A DNA stretch of 64,000 nt from NCBI RefSeq assembly GCF_001640805.2, contig NC_066852.1, forward strand, positions 7,982,194 to 8,046,193. Direction: 5' to 3'. The DNA is from Lates calcarifer (taxonomy: Eukaryota > Chordata > Actinopteri > Centropomidae). Shown here one piece after another: positions 1 to 13,534 of the stretch (positions within the stretch are counted from its first letter, which is position 1; each line of letters starts with the position of its first letter). Under the pieces are notes generated by a model, which saw only the letters and a list, made by a program, of their open reading frames with translations, had not been told where the DNA came from and made no database searches. The position numbers and the translations under genes are program-made.

Positions 1-458
1 GACTTCTCATCTCCGAGTCGGGAGTTTACGAGGAGCACCTGAAGGCAACACTAGTTTTACAGCCGTTGACTGGCTTGGGCATACATACCGTAGAGTACAC
101 ACCGTGGAGCCAAGAGTCTTACAACTCTTGTCAGTGACAACAATCCTCCATACTCTCAAACTCACAATGAAATCACAAGAGACTATGAGTTTTCACCCAG
201 AATTTCTGTTTTCTTGGGTATCGGTAGAAAATTATCAGCTTCAGCACTGTTATGAACCGCTTCTCAATTAGAAGCATGTATATAAAATTAGAAATAATAT
301 GGTAAATTCAGTGTATGCGGAACAGTTATGATCTTGCACTGGTCATGTGATAAACAAATCGGTTAACGTGCTTTTGAACGCATCACCATTGCTTACTATC
401 TGTCTCCTCGTCATATCGCGATAGAGACCATCAGGCCACGGAGCTAACGCTGAGCAAC
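1..458 (+). promoter_or_regulatory. ANKFY1: ANKFY1 5' flank: probable promoter and 5' UTR
   Basis: This is the sequence before the ANKFY1 start codon. I see no coding exon and no convincing TATA box at a defined distance. A perfect 10-bp palindrome, TATCGCGATA (414-423), lies 36 bp upstream of the ATG; CG-containing palindromes of this kind occur in TATA-less housekeeping promoters. An E-box-like CATGTG lies near 344. The transcription start cannot be placed from sequence alone, so the division between promoter and 5' UTR is inferred. The neighbouring gene to the left is outside the window. Confidence 0.5.
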
Positions 459-3400
459 ATGGCGGAAGGTATGAGATTGATTTTTTTGACTATTAGGCAC
501 ACTCCCTTTTATACTCGTATGCTTGTTGAATTGTCGGACTGAATCAACTAGTGTCTTGGCAATTTAATGGACCGTGCATTGTCTGTGGTTAAAAATACGA
601 AGCACTGCGACACCCTCCTTGTCACACTCATCTTGCCAGTGAGCAAGCTCTGCCGTTAGCTCTCGTTGATGTTGCTAGCTGAATTTTAGAGCGAAGAGTT
701 TGGCGAACCGGGCAAGAGCTGATGTTGGTGGTTTGGGCTACGAGGAACAGCTTTTGTTAAGGAAGACTGCTGGTTTGCTACGCAAGAAGAAACCTTATGT
801 TAATTCATAGAATTCGCAGATATTGCTGATATTAATGTCTAGCTAAATGTCAACGTCATGGGTGGCATCAAACTGTCTGTTTAGCTGTAATTTCGTAACA
901 GTAAACGCTCCCTGAGCTGTTGCTATTTTGTCCATGAAGATAGATCTGTTTAAGGCAAAATTTAATGCTAGTGCTATTGAATGGAAGGTAAATACGGGAC
1001 AGGAATCTTCACAGGACAAGGGAGGTGTCACTCCCTGTCAGGTATCATCTGCACCACCTGGCAGAAGTGCCATGGCCAAGGGCACCACCTATATTTGGCC
1101 CAGACATAAGGGAACGTCTGCTGTGTGTTCCTCCTTAAGGGAAATCTGCTTACCAACTTGAATCCGGAGAACAAACACTCCAACCCGTGGTGTTACTGTG
1201 TGTGTAACTGCTACGTTTCTACTGAGCAGAGGGCATATTTGTTTGGACATGTTAAATTATTGTTTTAGCCTGCACCTCAATTAAACAGTTACTTTATAAA
1301 GAGAGGGAGCTTTTTTCCCTTCAAAATGACTCTTGCTGTACCTGTAGCCTGTTGTCAGTAGCACAGTTTGGTGGTATTTTCATTGTTTTGTATATACTAT
1401 TACAGGTAGTACTTTTAGTTTATTGTTATTCAAAGTCTGGAACAGACTAGATCATGTTTGCAAGTTCTGACAAAGTTGAGAACATTTTGTATGAGTTAGG
1501 GTGCATTGTTTTATTGTCAAGGGTTTGTCATACATGTGGTTGTCTTGTGGGGCATTTTTCAAAGTTTGAGATATAATTAATTTTGCAGATGCATTAGTGA
1601 TGCCTGATAAGCCTGCAAAACAAAGGAGGATTATAATATATCCAAAAAATGTGTCCAGCGGCAGGTCCGTTGGCCCTAAGCTGCTGCTCCAGGATACCAC
1701 CCTTCCTGTGCTGAGCTGATCAGGTGGTTTTCAGAAACACCCCCTTTCTGTTCCTCATGACCAGTAGCCATGCCAGTAACGGTTTACGAGGGAGGACAAA
1801 GTAACGTGCCGCCTCAGCATTCTTTCTTCACTAAAACTTTACTGGTTTAGAGGAAGGAAATGGGCCTCACTTAAAGTCTGTGGACTCTTGGCTGAGACAT
1901 GAATCAGTATTGTAACAAAAAATTCTGTAGAAAGTGTGTGTCAGTTAGAGGAACAGGGAACATTTGTCCAGACAAATTAAGTCTCATTGGATTTGCCATA
2001 GTCAGTTTGTAAGACTGAGGAATTTGGTTCTTGCACAGAGAATGCTGAATCAACTGTTTCTGTGCAACTTTGGTCACATGGGAAAGTGATTGTAACAAGG
2101 AATAAGCCATTAGTGCTGTAGGTGCAAATCCAGCTCACAACCTTTATGGTATGCTTCTTCCTGCCATGTCATCACTGCTATAAAAGTCATCTTTAATCAG
2201 TAGTAATGTTTTTGTAATATCTCTTGGAATATCTTGGAAAATAAATTGTGTAAAACAAATCCCAAACACTAGCTACTAAAAAGCCCAGTTGTAACTTGTG
2301 CTCAGAAATAGGTCTGTTTAACCTACTTTTGTATCCCTGCATCTTGTTTTGTCCTCTGTCTGTCTCCTTTACCTTGATGTGGGACAGAGGAGGTGGCCAA
2401 GCTGCAGAAGCACCTGGCCCTGCTCAGGCAGGAGTATGTGAAGATGCAGCAGAAGCTGGCTGACACAGAGAGGCGTTGTGCTGTGCTTGCTGCTCAGGCC
2501 ACTGGCCAGGGCTCCTCCAGCCCTGCAGCCACAGACACCTTCATCAGCCGTCTGCTGGACATCGTGGCCGACCTCTATCAGCAGGAACAGTACAGGTGAG
2601 CCTTATGACTGGAGTGGATGGTTACAGGTTTTGTTTTATCCAGAAGTCCTGCAAACATTATATAGTTGTGTGTCTGGTCTATTGTGTGGTATGTGATACA
2701 ACCCACATATTCTGCTATGGTAGCAGTTGATGGGCATGAAACATGAAAGCCTTAGACTGAGGGTCATGATTTGAGTGTTATTTAGTGTTCTAGGTAACAT
2801 ATTGATACGTGAACATATTGACCAATCTTTGTTTATTCGATAGCCTCAAACAGTATTGAAGACCTAGAATATTTGTGATGCATACTTAGTTTCTCTGGGT
2901 TATGATTTTACAGTGATCTGAAAGTGAAAGTGGCAGGGGAGAAGCTCAGTGCCCATAAATTTGTATTGGCTGCCCGCAGTGATGTCTGGAGTCTGGCCAA
3001 CCTGGCCTCCACCTCTGAACTGGACCTGTCTGGTAAGCAACCCTGGTGTGGCATCACTGTGTTATAGGAGTAGCTTCGCTTGTAATGAAAATTCACATAT
3101 TATTTACTTATCTCTCGTTCAGTTAACATGCTTGGGTTAATAGATGATGACTGAATATTTATTTTGGAGTGGATTCTGCAGATTGTCAAAGTCCAGTATT
3201 GGACCCAGTTTTGTTCTGAGTGGGTTTTGGCCTTCATGTTACTTTTCCAGTAAGCAAATCATTATGGTCTGGATGGATTCACAGAAATGTTAGAAATGTG
3301 AGTCAATCTTCAAACAAATATTTTTGTATGGAGATTGATCCCAGTGTTTCAAGATAAAGTAATAAATGTGATGTTGTTTTGCTGTGTCTCTAACTGATTG

Positions 3401-4663
3401 CTGTGTTGAATCCAGTGTTTGCACAGACTGAAATACATCAGTCAGAATTCTAGCAGGTTTTAAAGTGATCACTCAGTAATCTCTTGCTTTATGCCATAAT
3501 TGATTCCCAGATTGCAAACCTGAGGTTGCCATGGCAATGTTGCGCTGGGCATACACTGATGAGTTGGAACTCAGTGAGGATGATGCCTTTCTTATTGACT
3601 TGATGAAGCTGGCAAACCGCTTCCAGCTTCAGCTACTCAGAGAGAGGTCAGCACAAGTCTACTGCCTTTTTCTTTGCAGGCTTCACTTAGACCTTAATTG
3701 TTGCTAGTGGCAGCACTGCTGTTGCAGAACATTTATAGTGCAACACATGTGGCTTAATGTCCTGGAATATATGTGTTTTTCCACTGAGACAGATGTGAAA
3801 AAGGTGTGATGTCCTCAGTGAATGTCAGGAACTGCATTCGCTTCTACCAGACAGCTGAGGAGCTAAATGCCACCACCCTGATGAACTACTGTGGGGAGAT
3901 CATCGCCAGTCACTGGGTGAATACCTTAAGACAGTGTTTGTACATGGTCAACTGGGCAATTGTGTGTGGGATGAATTAACAGTTATGTTTTTTTTTCAGT
4001 GATGCATTTCCAAATCGTAGTTTGCTATCTGTGTAGATTATATGATAATCTGCTTATTTTACACTTGTCCTCAGACCTGAGACATCAAAGTAAGTATCCC
4101 ACTTCTGAATCCACCAGCCAAGTTTAACCAGACCTTGTGTCTCTCTGTGGGTTAATCTTCTTATGCTTACTCCTTTTTGATGGCTCAGAGATTGTGTGTG
4201 TATTACTCTCACCATTCATGATACAATAAATCCAGGGAGGCCACAGCTCGTCAATCGTCAAGGTTATCTTAATGACTTTGGTGTAAAAAATGACTAGCTG
4301 TCACCAGCTTTGGACACCTCCAGTCTTCTTTTTTCTGTTTTCATTTGCTCTTTTATTTTTAATCATGACAGCAAGGAATTCTTTGGCTTAATAGTAGTTA
4401 TTTTGAGATTTATGGCTGTAGTGGTTGACACTTGTTGACATTTTCCATCATGGTCCAGTTCTGATTTTTGATACTGAAGCCTTGTGTGTATTTCATTCAC
4501 TGTCATTTATTAGGATGATCTGAGGAAAGAAGATTTCAGCACCATGAGTGCTCAACTTCTGTACAAGATGATCAAATCTAAAACCGAGTACCCTCTCCAT
4601 AAAGCCATCAAAGTTGAGCGAGAAGATGTGGTCTTTCTCTATCTCATCGAGATGGACTCACAG
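459..4663 (+). other. ANKFY1: ANKFY1 coding exons 1-6 (coiled coil, BTB domain)
   Basis: Exon map: 459-468, 2388-2595, 2914-3032, 3511-3646, 3793-3916, 4514-4663. Exon 1 gives the first three codons and one base. Exon 2 encodes the coiled coil (KLQKHLALLRQEY...). Exons 3-5 encode the BTB/POZ fold, with the typical SAHKFVLAARSDVW segment in exon 3. Exon 6 leads into the first ankyrin repeat (YPLHKAIKVE). Boundaries were set by GT/AG sites plus phase continuity, for example AG|T giving Ser between exons 2 and 3. Confidence 0.93.
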
Positions 4664-7600
4664 GTCAGTTCACAACAGATGCCCTTGATTAACTGCTCAC
4701 TAACATCAGTGGGGTAGTTTATATGTTCCTCATTATGCTATAGACAGGTTTTATGTTCTGTTTTTGATGTTGTTATTTTGTGTTTTCAGCTACCCGGCAA
4801 ACTAAATGAATTAGACAACAATGGTGACCTGGCATTAGACCTGGCACTCTCCCGTAAATTGGAAAGTATTGCCACCACTCTGGTTAACAACAAAGCCGAT
4901 GTGGATATGGTGGACCAGAGTGGCTGGAGCCTCCTGCATAAGGCCATCCAAAGAGGTGTGAAGTCACTATTATAACAGTTAATGTCACACATGTTTCTTG
5001 TAAAAGTGGTTTCCAAACTAATCTAAAAATAAACCTCCCAAGATACCCACTTGATGAAATGATGAAAGTAAACAGTTTTACTCGTTTTATTTGTGGAATC
5101 ACTCTGCCCATTTTAGGGCTTTTTCTGGACTTTGTTGCTGTGTGAACATTAGAGTTAATACATGAAAGCAGAATTTCTTTCTTTATAACTGTGAATCTTT
5201 CTCCCCCTCTTTCCAGGTGATGAATTTGCCTCCATCTTCCTGATTCGCCACTCAGCTCAGGTGAATGCAGCCACAGTGGGGGCTGTGGAAACCCCACTTC
5301 ACCTGGTCTGTTCTTTCAGCCCCAAGAAACACTCTGTGGAGGTGATGAGTGGCATGGCACGAATTGCAGAGGCTCTGCTCAAGACCGGGGCCAACCCCAA
5401 CATGCAGAACAGCAAGGGCAGGTAGGTCACAGAGCTCTTGGTTTATGAACTTAAATGGATTGCAGGCAGTGGCCAGCTACCTTGAAAGTACGATTGTGCT
5501 TCAGTTTTTTTGTTTGTTGTTGCTTTTAGAACTCCATTGCATGAAGCTGTGGCATCAGGGAATGAGCCAGTGTTCAGCCAGCTACTACAGTGCAAGCAGT
5601 GAGTTACATTCTGCCTTCATATGGAATTATTGAGTTTTTTCCTGACATGAAGAGACACACATTGTCTGCCTCACACATTGTTGTTCAATTAATTGAAAAA
5701 ACCACAACAAGCTAATAGACTAAAATGGATAATGTAATAATTCCATCTTATTTTTTTTATAAAAGTTTTTTTTTCTTTTTCTATGCCATGCTAACAAATA
5801 AGAACAGTAGACAACAAATGTAACCTACTCTTATGGGCTATGTCATTTTTAAAACAACAGTATACAGGACAGATAATGAATTCACAAAATTCTAATTTCA
5901 AAATTTCTAATGGACACAGCCCTGTTTGATATATTCAAGTACATATCATAATACCCTGCACATCATTTACCGCCAATGATAATCCTGCATGTAACCTGGT
6001 GTAATCTGTCCATCTTGTTAGGCTTGACCTGGAACTCAAGGACCATGAGGGCAGCACAGCTTTGTGGCTGGCCCTGCAGTATATCACAGTGTCTTCAGAC
6101 CCCTCGGTAAACCCATTTGAGGATGATGCACCAGTAGTGAATGGCACCTCATTTGACGAGAATAGCTTTGCTGCACAGCTTATCCAGAGAGGAAGCAACC
6201 CTGATGCACCTGACACTACCGCAGGTGCTTTCTAATAATCTCACTACATTCATATTTGTCTAAGTGGAATGTTGTTTATTCCTTTAACACATTTTCATCT
6301 TCATCCCCCTTCACTCTATCCTCTGTAGGAAACTGCCTCATGCAGAGAGCAGCCCGAGCAGGCAATGAGGCAGCTGCTCTTTTCCTAGCTACTCATGGAG
6401 CAAAGGTCAACCATGTCAACAAATGGGTGCGTGTATGAATGTTAACCACATAACAGCCAAACAGTTGCATAGTTTCAGACCTGTAGTGTGCAGGTAGTAT
6501 GTCCTTTAGACAGACAAATCATGACCTTTATTACAGTGCCTCCAAGCCAATCTGTGTAATATTTCTTTCAAAGGCTACAGGAGGGTGTCAAGTACATCAG
6601 CCTCTTTGACTTGTATCAAAATTGGGCCTGTGGCATCAAAGATGTCAACTCAGATGTATTTTAAAGACAGTCCGAGAAAATTACAAATGACAGGCTTTCT
6701 TTTCATCGGAAAAACAGAGAGTAGAGTTACATATTTACATTGTACCCCTCATGTCATTGAAGATAACAGATTTTTTTTATTCTAGAGATCTCTTCTTTCA
6801 CGTAATACTGGGGTGGCATCAATACATTAGTAACATGCAGTAGATTGGGTTGAAATGTAAAATCTACATTTTTTCATACCTTCAGGACAGAAAAGTAACT
6901 TAATAAGTTAAACCCAAATCATACCGTGAGGATTATTTTGTATTGCTTATAAAAACTGTTTTAATCCTTTTACTTTCTTTCAGGGTGAGAGCCCGCTTCA
7001 TACAGCATGTCGCTCTGGCCTGGCAAGCCTGACGGCAGAGCTGCTCCAGCAGGGGGCCAACCCCAACCTGCAGACCCAGAAGGCTCTGCCTGACGACACT
7101 CTTGGTGTGGCTCTGCAGACCCCCCTCCACATGGCCATTGCTCACAACCACCCAGATGTGGTCTCGGTCATCCTTGAGCAAAAAGGTCAGCATATCTTTT
7201 GGGAGTCTGATACATTTGAATGCCTGTAACTGTAGAAATGGGAGGTATGTTGAGCTATTTCTGGTTTACCTCACTATACATTATCAAATAATCTACTATG
7301 TCTATTGTAGCCAATGCGCTTCATGCCACCAACAACTTCCAGATCATTCCAGACTTCAGTCTCAAGGATTCTGTGGACCAGACCGTGCTGGGCCTGGCCC
7401 TCTGGACAGGTACACAGCACTGCACCTAGTAATTCTGCATGATCAAAAGCACCTTTTTGGCTAGGTTTGGTGATCTGTGTGTATGATGCCTGACATGTAT
7501 CATTTGGCCCTGTCAGGTATGCACATTATAGCAGCTCAGCTGCTGGGCTCAGGGGCTTCTATCAATGACACTATGTCCAATGGACAAACCCTGCTTCATA

Positions 7601-10600
7601 TGGCCATCCAGAGACAGGACAGCAAGAGCGCCCTCTTCCTTCTTGAGCATCAAGCAGACATCAACGTTAGGTAATGTGTGGGTTATAGTGCACTTATAAA
7701 GCATTTGTGCAGTTATAGACTGTTTTTAGGATTATTAGAGATATTACAGGAAATGAAGGGGGTGAACTGGGATCTTTGTCGTTTGTGGTTGGTTGAAATC
7801 ACAAATATTTAAAATTATGTAACAGGGAAGGATTCTTTGATTGTACCATTATTAGAGACAAATTCATTTCAGGTATTATTTAAGTAAACTCACTTTCAGT
7901 GGAAAGTGAGTGGTGTGAAGTGAAGTGAAGTGGTGTAAGTGGTCTAAATTGTTCTTACAAGAGTTCTGCATCTTATGTCTTTTTTGTTTTTCCTCCACTA
8001 CAAGGACCCAAGAGGGACAAACAGCATTACAGTTGGCCATCAGTAACCAGCTGCCTTTGGTGGTAGATGCCATTTGCACAAGAGGAGCTGATATGTCTGT
8101 GGTTAATGATAAAGGGGACCCTCCACTGTGGCTGGCTCTTGAGAATGGCCTAGAAGATATTGCATCCACGCTGGTGAGACAAATTCATATGCAACCAATT
8201 TAGAGATAACAGTGCTTTTTTAGTTCCTCATTGGTATGCTGTCAGTTGTTAACCAAACTAAAACAGAATCTTACTGAGATGATGCCTTGGGGGTAGTTAG
8301 AAATGATATTTAAATAAAAAAGGTTGATTAAATATAGGATTCCTTATCCAGAATGGAAAAAATAATATACTTACCTTTGTATTAATTGAAACATGAGTAA
8401 TAGTGCATTATATGTCCATAGAACATCCATTATGTTGTCCATATTTGATGTCAGTATTATCCAAAACAAAATTACTATTAACCACTGCTGTTGTGAAGTC
8501 AAAGAGCTGCACAAATCCATACCGACCTGTGTTCACACCAGGAACACTTTATCTGCACTCTGGCTTTATTATAGGCAGCACATATGTTTTTTAGATTCCT
8601 GTCTGGGAAACATCATAATTTCTTGCTTTTTGACTTGTGTTTTGTCACCTGTTTGTCCAACCTAGGTCCGCCATGGCTGTGATGCGACTTGTTGGAACAC
8701 AGGGCCCTCTGGCTGCCAGCAGACCCTCCTGCACAGAGCTGTCGATGAGAATAATGAGGTCTCTGCTTGCTTCCTCATCCGCAGGTCTGCCAAGTCTCCT
8801 TACACTGTGGGAAATCCTAGATGTACATATTTGCATAGACTAAATTTTTTGGATATGGGTAAATAATAAATGCTAAAATTTTAGGGAGGTTTGTCAAACA
8901 AAATGATGACACACACAAAAATGTAATCAAAATAAAACTAGTAACCTGTCTGTTTACAAGTTTGATGTACTGAGATTGATGTATCTAGGTGTGTTAACTT
9001 ACTGTCTGTGTCCACAGTGGGTGTGACGTGAACAGCCCCAGGCGGCCAGGCCCTAACGGGGAAGGAGATGAAGAAGCCCGAGATGGACAAACGCCCCTCC
9101 ACCTGGCAAGCAGTTGGGGACTGGAGGAGGTGGTGCAGTGCCTTCTAGAGTTTGGAGCTAATGTTAATGCACAGGTTAGTCCCGTCACATCAGGGGCTCC
9201 GCAGGATAAACCAAATGAGATTACATGGTGAGTTGTGAAGATGCTCTTTTCTCACTGTTTAATCCTGTGTCTGTCAATCTATCAGGATGCAGAGGGCAGA
9301 GCTCCCATCCATGCTGCCATTAGCAGCCAGCACAACGTCATCATACAGCTCCTCATTTCCCATCCAGACATTCGCCTCAACATTCGTGATCGTCAAGGAA
9401 TGACCCCCTTTGCCTGTGCCATGACGCACAAGAACAATAAGGCAGCAGAGGCTATCCTCAAGAGGGAGCCAGGTGCTGCTGAGCAGGTAGCACTGACATA
9501 AATCTAAATAAATCTTCAGGATTACTGTTGCACCAGTAAAAAAATATGTGCAGTTACAGTCTGACCTCAAACTTCTTTTTCTGTCTAGGTGGACAACAAA
9601 GGCCGCAACTTTCTCCATGTGGCTGTGCAAAATTCTGATATTGAAAGTGTCCTATTCCTCATCAGTGTCCAAGCTAATGTCAACTCCAGGGTTCAGGATG
9701 CAGCCAAACTCACCCCTCTCCACCTGGCTGTCCAGGCTGGATCTGAGATCATTGTCCGCAACTTGGTAGATTTTTGTTGCTCCCCTGCATTTACTATTCC
9801 TGCCAGTTTAAGTGTTACTGCAAGAGTGGTGCAGTTGATACTGTTTCTTTCTGTTTCCAGCTGCTTGCTGGAGCCAAAGTAAATGAGCTGACAAAACACA
9901 GACAGACAGCACTACATTTGGCTGCCCAACAGGACCTGGCCACTATTTGTTCTGTGTTGCTGGAGAATGGAGTAGACTTTGCTGCTGAGGATGAGAATGG
10001 CAATAATGGTACTTTATATCATTTTATCTTTATATCTTTGTGATCTGGGTTGCTTCTCCTAAACATATGATAGTCAAATTGACAAATTTCCATTGTAAAC
10101 AATGATCAGATTACTAATTGATTTAGAGGCTAGTCTCTCATTCACCTCTGCTGTTACTGAGAAACAGAACAGTTGAGTCAGTTCAGTCCTTAGTCATAAA
10201 GCAGGTTGCCTTCCAAATACCAAAGTGCAGTTTTACCAGTAAAGCAGTGCAGAATATTTATTTGACTTCATTGTTACAATTCTCATTTACTTATTGTCAG
10301 TATACAGCAAATTCAAAAATCTGAAAGACATGTAGTACCACTGTGTTAAAGCTTACTATACTGCCATCACTGATGTGCACAGTGGCCAGAGGTTGCTAGT
10401 CCTGTGGATGTTTTATTTTAGTTCACACAATATGTGTTCAGCTATACTGATATCTAGATTATCAATGTTATTTCACTAGAAAGTTCCTCAATATAATGGG
10501 CTATTTCAGATTTTTATTTAAAAAATAACATGGTTTAAGTTTTGACTCATGTAGCTTGTAGATGCTACTGTTCAAAGGAGGCATTGCTTTCACCTTCTTT

Positions 10601-11893
10601 CAATTTCTGTTGGAGTTACTCTATTCAGCGTTGTGTAATTGATTATACATTGTTGCCCAGCCGCTAACATGTGAATAACATTAACATTACTTATTTCCTC
10701 TGTTCTTCCTGCTGTCTCCTCAGCTCTGCATCTGGCTGTGATGCAGGGGCGCCTTAACAATGTCAGAACCCTTCTCACAGAATCCAACATTGATGCTGAG
10801 GCCTTTAATCTCAGGTACACTCAGTTTCTTTCTTAGTCAGTCCTTTCCTTATCATCAAATTAAAAAGACATCTAATGATAGTTTGGCACATAATTAATTC
10901 ATAGAAAGACAGTGAAAGCTTTTTAAAAATGTATGCAACATTTTAGCGTGATGAATAACTCTCTGTAGACTGTAGTGTCGACTTGCCTGTTTCCTCCCTT
11001 TTCATGTCTGTCGGCCTAGGGGTCAGTCACCAATGCATGTACTAGGCCATTATGGGAAAGAGAATGCTGCCGCCATTTTTGAGTTGTTCCTGGAGTGTAT
11101 GCCTGAATACCCTCTGGACAAACCAGATAATGAAGGAAACACAGGTACTGTAGCTTGCTTAATTATTTTTGTCATTAATTGTATGAACATATTGCAATAA
11201 TACCAATAGTACACTTTTGATGAAATAACTTTGTATTTTATTGCAGTTCTACTCCTGGCCTACATGAAAGGAAATGCAAACCTGTGCCGTGCCATCGTGA
11301 GGGCTGGGGCTCGACTGGGCATCAATAATAATCAGGGCATCAACATTTTCAACTACCAAGTGGCAACCAAACAGTTGCTCTTCCGCCTTTTAGGTAAGTT
11401 TTTACTCTTCACTGTGCATTCAGGGTTCACCATACTAGTATATTAAACGGACAATTCCACATTAAGTGAGCTGTCAGTGTATTTGATGCCCATGGTGATA
11501 ACTAGGCTAATATTTATTTCCATTTGTTTAGATATGCTGTCCAAAGAGCCCCCTTGGTGCGATGGGTCCAACTGTTATGAATGTGCTGCCAAGTTCGGTG
11601 TTACAACAAGGAAACATCACTGGTTAGTACCATGATTTTTTAAAATATGTTTACAATTAATAATGTGTTCTTAATTTCAGTCATTTTTTCACTTAATCAT
11701 AAACTTTTTTTTTCTTAACTTTAATTAATCCTGTGTCTCCTCCTCGACCTTTAACTCCAGCCGCCACTGTGGGCGCCTGTTGTGCCACAAGTGCTCTATA
11801 AAGGAGATACCCATCATCAAGTTCGACTTGAACAAGCCGGTGAGGGTGTGTGACATCTGCTTTGATGTACTAACTCTGGGTGGGGTATCGTAA
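459..11893 (+). CDS. ANKFY1: Rabankyrin-5: ankyrin repeat and FYVE domain-containing protein 1 (25 coding exons)
   Basis: Spliced CDS of 3501 nt (1166 aa; human protein 1169 aa). Order of parts: N-terminal coiled coil (about residues 5-35), BTB/POZ (about 70-165), a long array of ankyrin repeats (about 215-1080) and a C-terminal FYVE zinc finger (about 1100-1160). The FYVE signature is complete: W1101-C-D1103, RKHHCRHCG at 1119-1127 and RVCDIC at 1151-1156, with the paired cysteines that bind two zinc ions. From family knowledge, the protein binds PI3P on early endosomes, is a Rab5 effector, and acts in macropinocytosis and retromer-linked sorting. The start ATG is in a first coding exon of only 10 nt and gives MAE-EEVAKL, as in the family. 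Every junction is GT-AG and the frame is open throughout. It converges on CYB5D2. Orthology is very secure; exact 5' and 3' UTRs are not. Confidence 0.97.
469..2387 (+). other. ANKFY1 intron 1, no gene seen
   Basis: This 1.9-kb first intron separates the 10-nt coding exon from exon 2. I see no coding exon, tandem repeat or recognised transposon in it. Short open frames here do not resemble any protein I know. First introns often carry enhancers, but nothing in the sequence singles one out. Confidence 0.6.
4790..11393 (+). other. ANKFY1: ANKFY1 coding exons 7-23 (ankyrin repeat array)
   Basis: Exon map: 4790-4955, 5217-5421, 5530-5598, 6022-6224, 6329-6426, 6984-7185, 7311-7409, 7517-7670, 8005-8173, 8666-8784, 9018-9174, 9286-9486, 9589-9765, 9861-10008, 10724-10814, 11020-11144, 11247-11393. 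Ankyrin hallmarks recur throughout, such as TPLHLA, TALHLAAQ and LLENGVDFAA, spaced about 33 residues apart. Exon boundaries do not coincide with repeat boundaries, so the array has not grown by simple exon duplication. Introns are 80-720 bp with no recognised gene inside. Confidence 0.94.
11532..11893 (+). other. ANKFY1: ANKFY1 coding exons 24-25 (FYVE zinc finger and stop)
   Basis: Exons 11532-11622 and 11761-11893 split the FYVE finger inside the basic HHC motif: the Cys codon TG|C spans the intron. Visible zinc ligands are C1107/C1110, C1123/C1126, C1131/C1134 and C1153/C1156, and the basic patch RKHH at 1119-1122 is the PI3P-contacting segment of the family. The protein ends LTLGGVS followed by TAA at 11891-11893, as in the human protein. 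Confidence 0.95.
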
Positions 11894-13534
11894 TGCAGTG
11901 GCCTGGGTATCCTTCATCCTCCGACACTGGCCATGCCAGGTCCAACTTGGCACAGTTCTTCAGGCACACCATGAGAAGGGACATCAGTAGCAGGACATAC
12001 TAACAAGAGATTTCCCAGACAGTTGTGGACTATCGCCTTTATACTATTCCAGTCTATGAAAAACTATTAATGTTCTAGAGGGACGTTTCAAATAGAAAGT
12101 AAAAGATTGTCTTTTTGTTTCTGTTTTGATCAAAGTATCTTAAAGTGGATATAAGCAGCTCTCCGGCTTGGTGACGGCTGGACTGAGTTTGTTAATCAAT
12201 TTCCTGAGATAAATACCGTATGTTTGTGTTGATGAGCTCTTATCACAAGCAGGTAACTGCAGTACACAGACGTTTCAGTTCAATGATAAACATGCAAATG
12301 ATCAAATCACTTTTGAAGGGGGTCTCCCTCTTCTCTGTTGAGATATTTCACCATCAGCAGCCTTCATGCTATGTGACCTGCCCAAAGCCAAAAATTCACT
12401 GCTACAAAATGAATATTCACATTCATATAAGAGCTGAGGCTGCTGTCAACCAAGAAGAGTAAAATTATAAATGCCCATAGATCACTAGATCTACAAGGAC
12501 TGAACTATCAGCATGTTCTCTGTAATCTGTCATTGTTCACTCTTCTGTCACCCTAACTCTGTATTGACTGGATGAAGTGGGACAGGCATGGAGGATTTAA
12601 AGGGAAAGCAACTCTACTGATTTTTACAATGAGCATCGTTTCCAAATGAGATGCATTCAGTTACATTCAGAATTATGACATTGACATTGTGTTAATTTAC
12701 TGTTAGAGATGATAGATGGCACAAATAGACAAAGATTAAATTTTCCATGAAATTGGGTTGTTTTTCACCATGATTGGTACATTTTGTGTTGTGTGTATCA
12801 TGGGAATCCACCAAATTAAGTGGAAATGCTCAGTTTTTAAAATGGCAAGTTGGAAATTGTGACCTGAGAAAGCCTTTTTTTTCTTATGAGAGGAATATAA
12901 ATGTGGTGCCCAAAACAAAATTCTGCAGTCTGCAGTCCTCCTCCTCAGTTACAGAAACGCCTATTATGCCTATGCATGTCATTTTAATTTGTAGCCTTTA
13001 TGTGTCATGGTCATTATCGAAAATCATATCTGAAAATCAGTCACCAAATACTACATTCCATTTTTGACCTGCCAGGAGGTCCTTGTAAGAAGTTGTGATC
13101 ATAGTCCCCACAATGTTGCCTCAAGTCAAGTTCTCTTGACCCATCACATTTAACGCTTCTTGATTTCTAAGCCTAACAGGTGCACTTTATCAAGATCACA
13201 TGACATTTCCGATCATTGGGGAGAATGTGGAGCAGAGGGGTGGCCAGGTAGTGGGGCCTCTTTAAGTATTGTTAAATTGTACAGATAAATGTGTGATATT
13301 TTTGACCACTACAACTGTTTTGTACTTTAATGCAGTTTGTGCTTGTCATTGTGACAAACCTAAATCTTGCCTCTGTTAATCTTTTATGCACATTGTTTAA
13401 TCTTTTATGCACATTGTATTGTATCTGTATGCTCAGATATCTAGCCGGTCTCTTCCTGGTGTATCCTTTTAGAGAAAGGGAGGACAACTTTACATAAAGG
13501 TCATCAAAAACAAAACATTTTTTGATTCTTATTC
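11894..13534. other. ANKFY1 3' UTR and tail-to-tail intergenic region
   Basis: This 1.6-kb stretch runs from the ANKFY1 stop to the CYB5D2 polyadenylation signal. Its left part must include the ANKFY1 3' UTR. No strong AATAAA lies on the + strand; an ATTAAA at 12735-12740 is the best candidate 3' end, giving a UTR of about 0.85 kb. An exact 23-bp tandem duplication (two copies of a unit containing TTAATCTTTTATGCACATTG) lies at about 13376-13418. No gene or recognised transposon is seen. Confidence 0.55.
13376..13418. repeat. Short tandem duplication between ANKFY1 and CYB5D2
   Basis: Two adjacent copies of a unit of about 20-23 bp containing TTAATCTTTTATGCACATTG, separated by TT. It lies in the convergent intergenic space and would be copy-number variable. 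Confidence 0.65.

Noticed and set aside
11915..11930. U12-type donor-like word GTATCCTT, also at about 13460
   Set aside because: Both are outside introns (3' UTR and intergenic); all mapped introns have U2-type ends.
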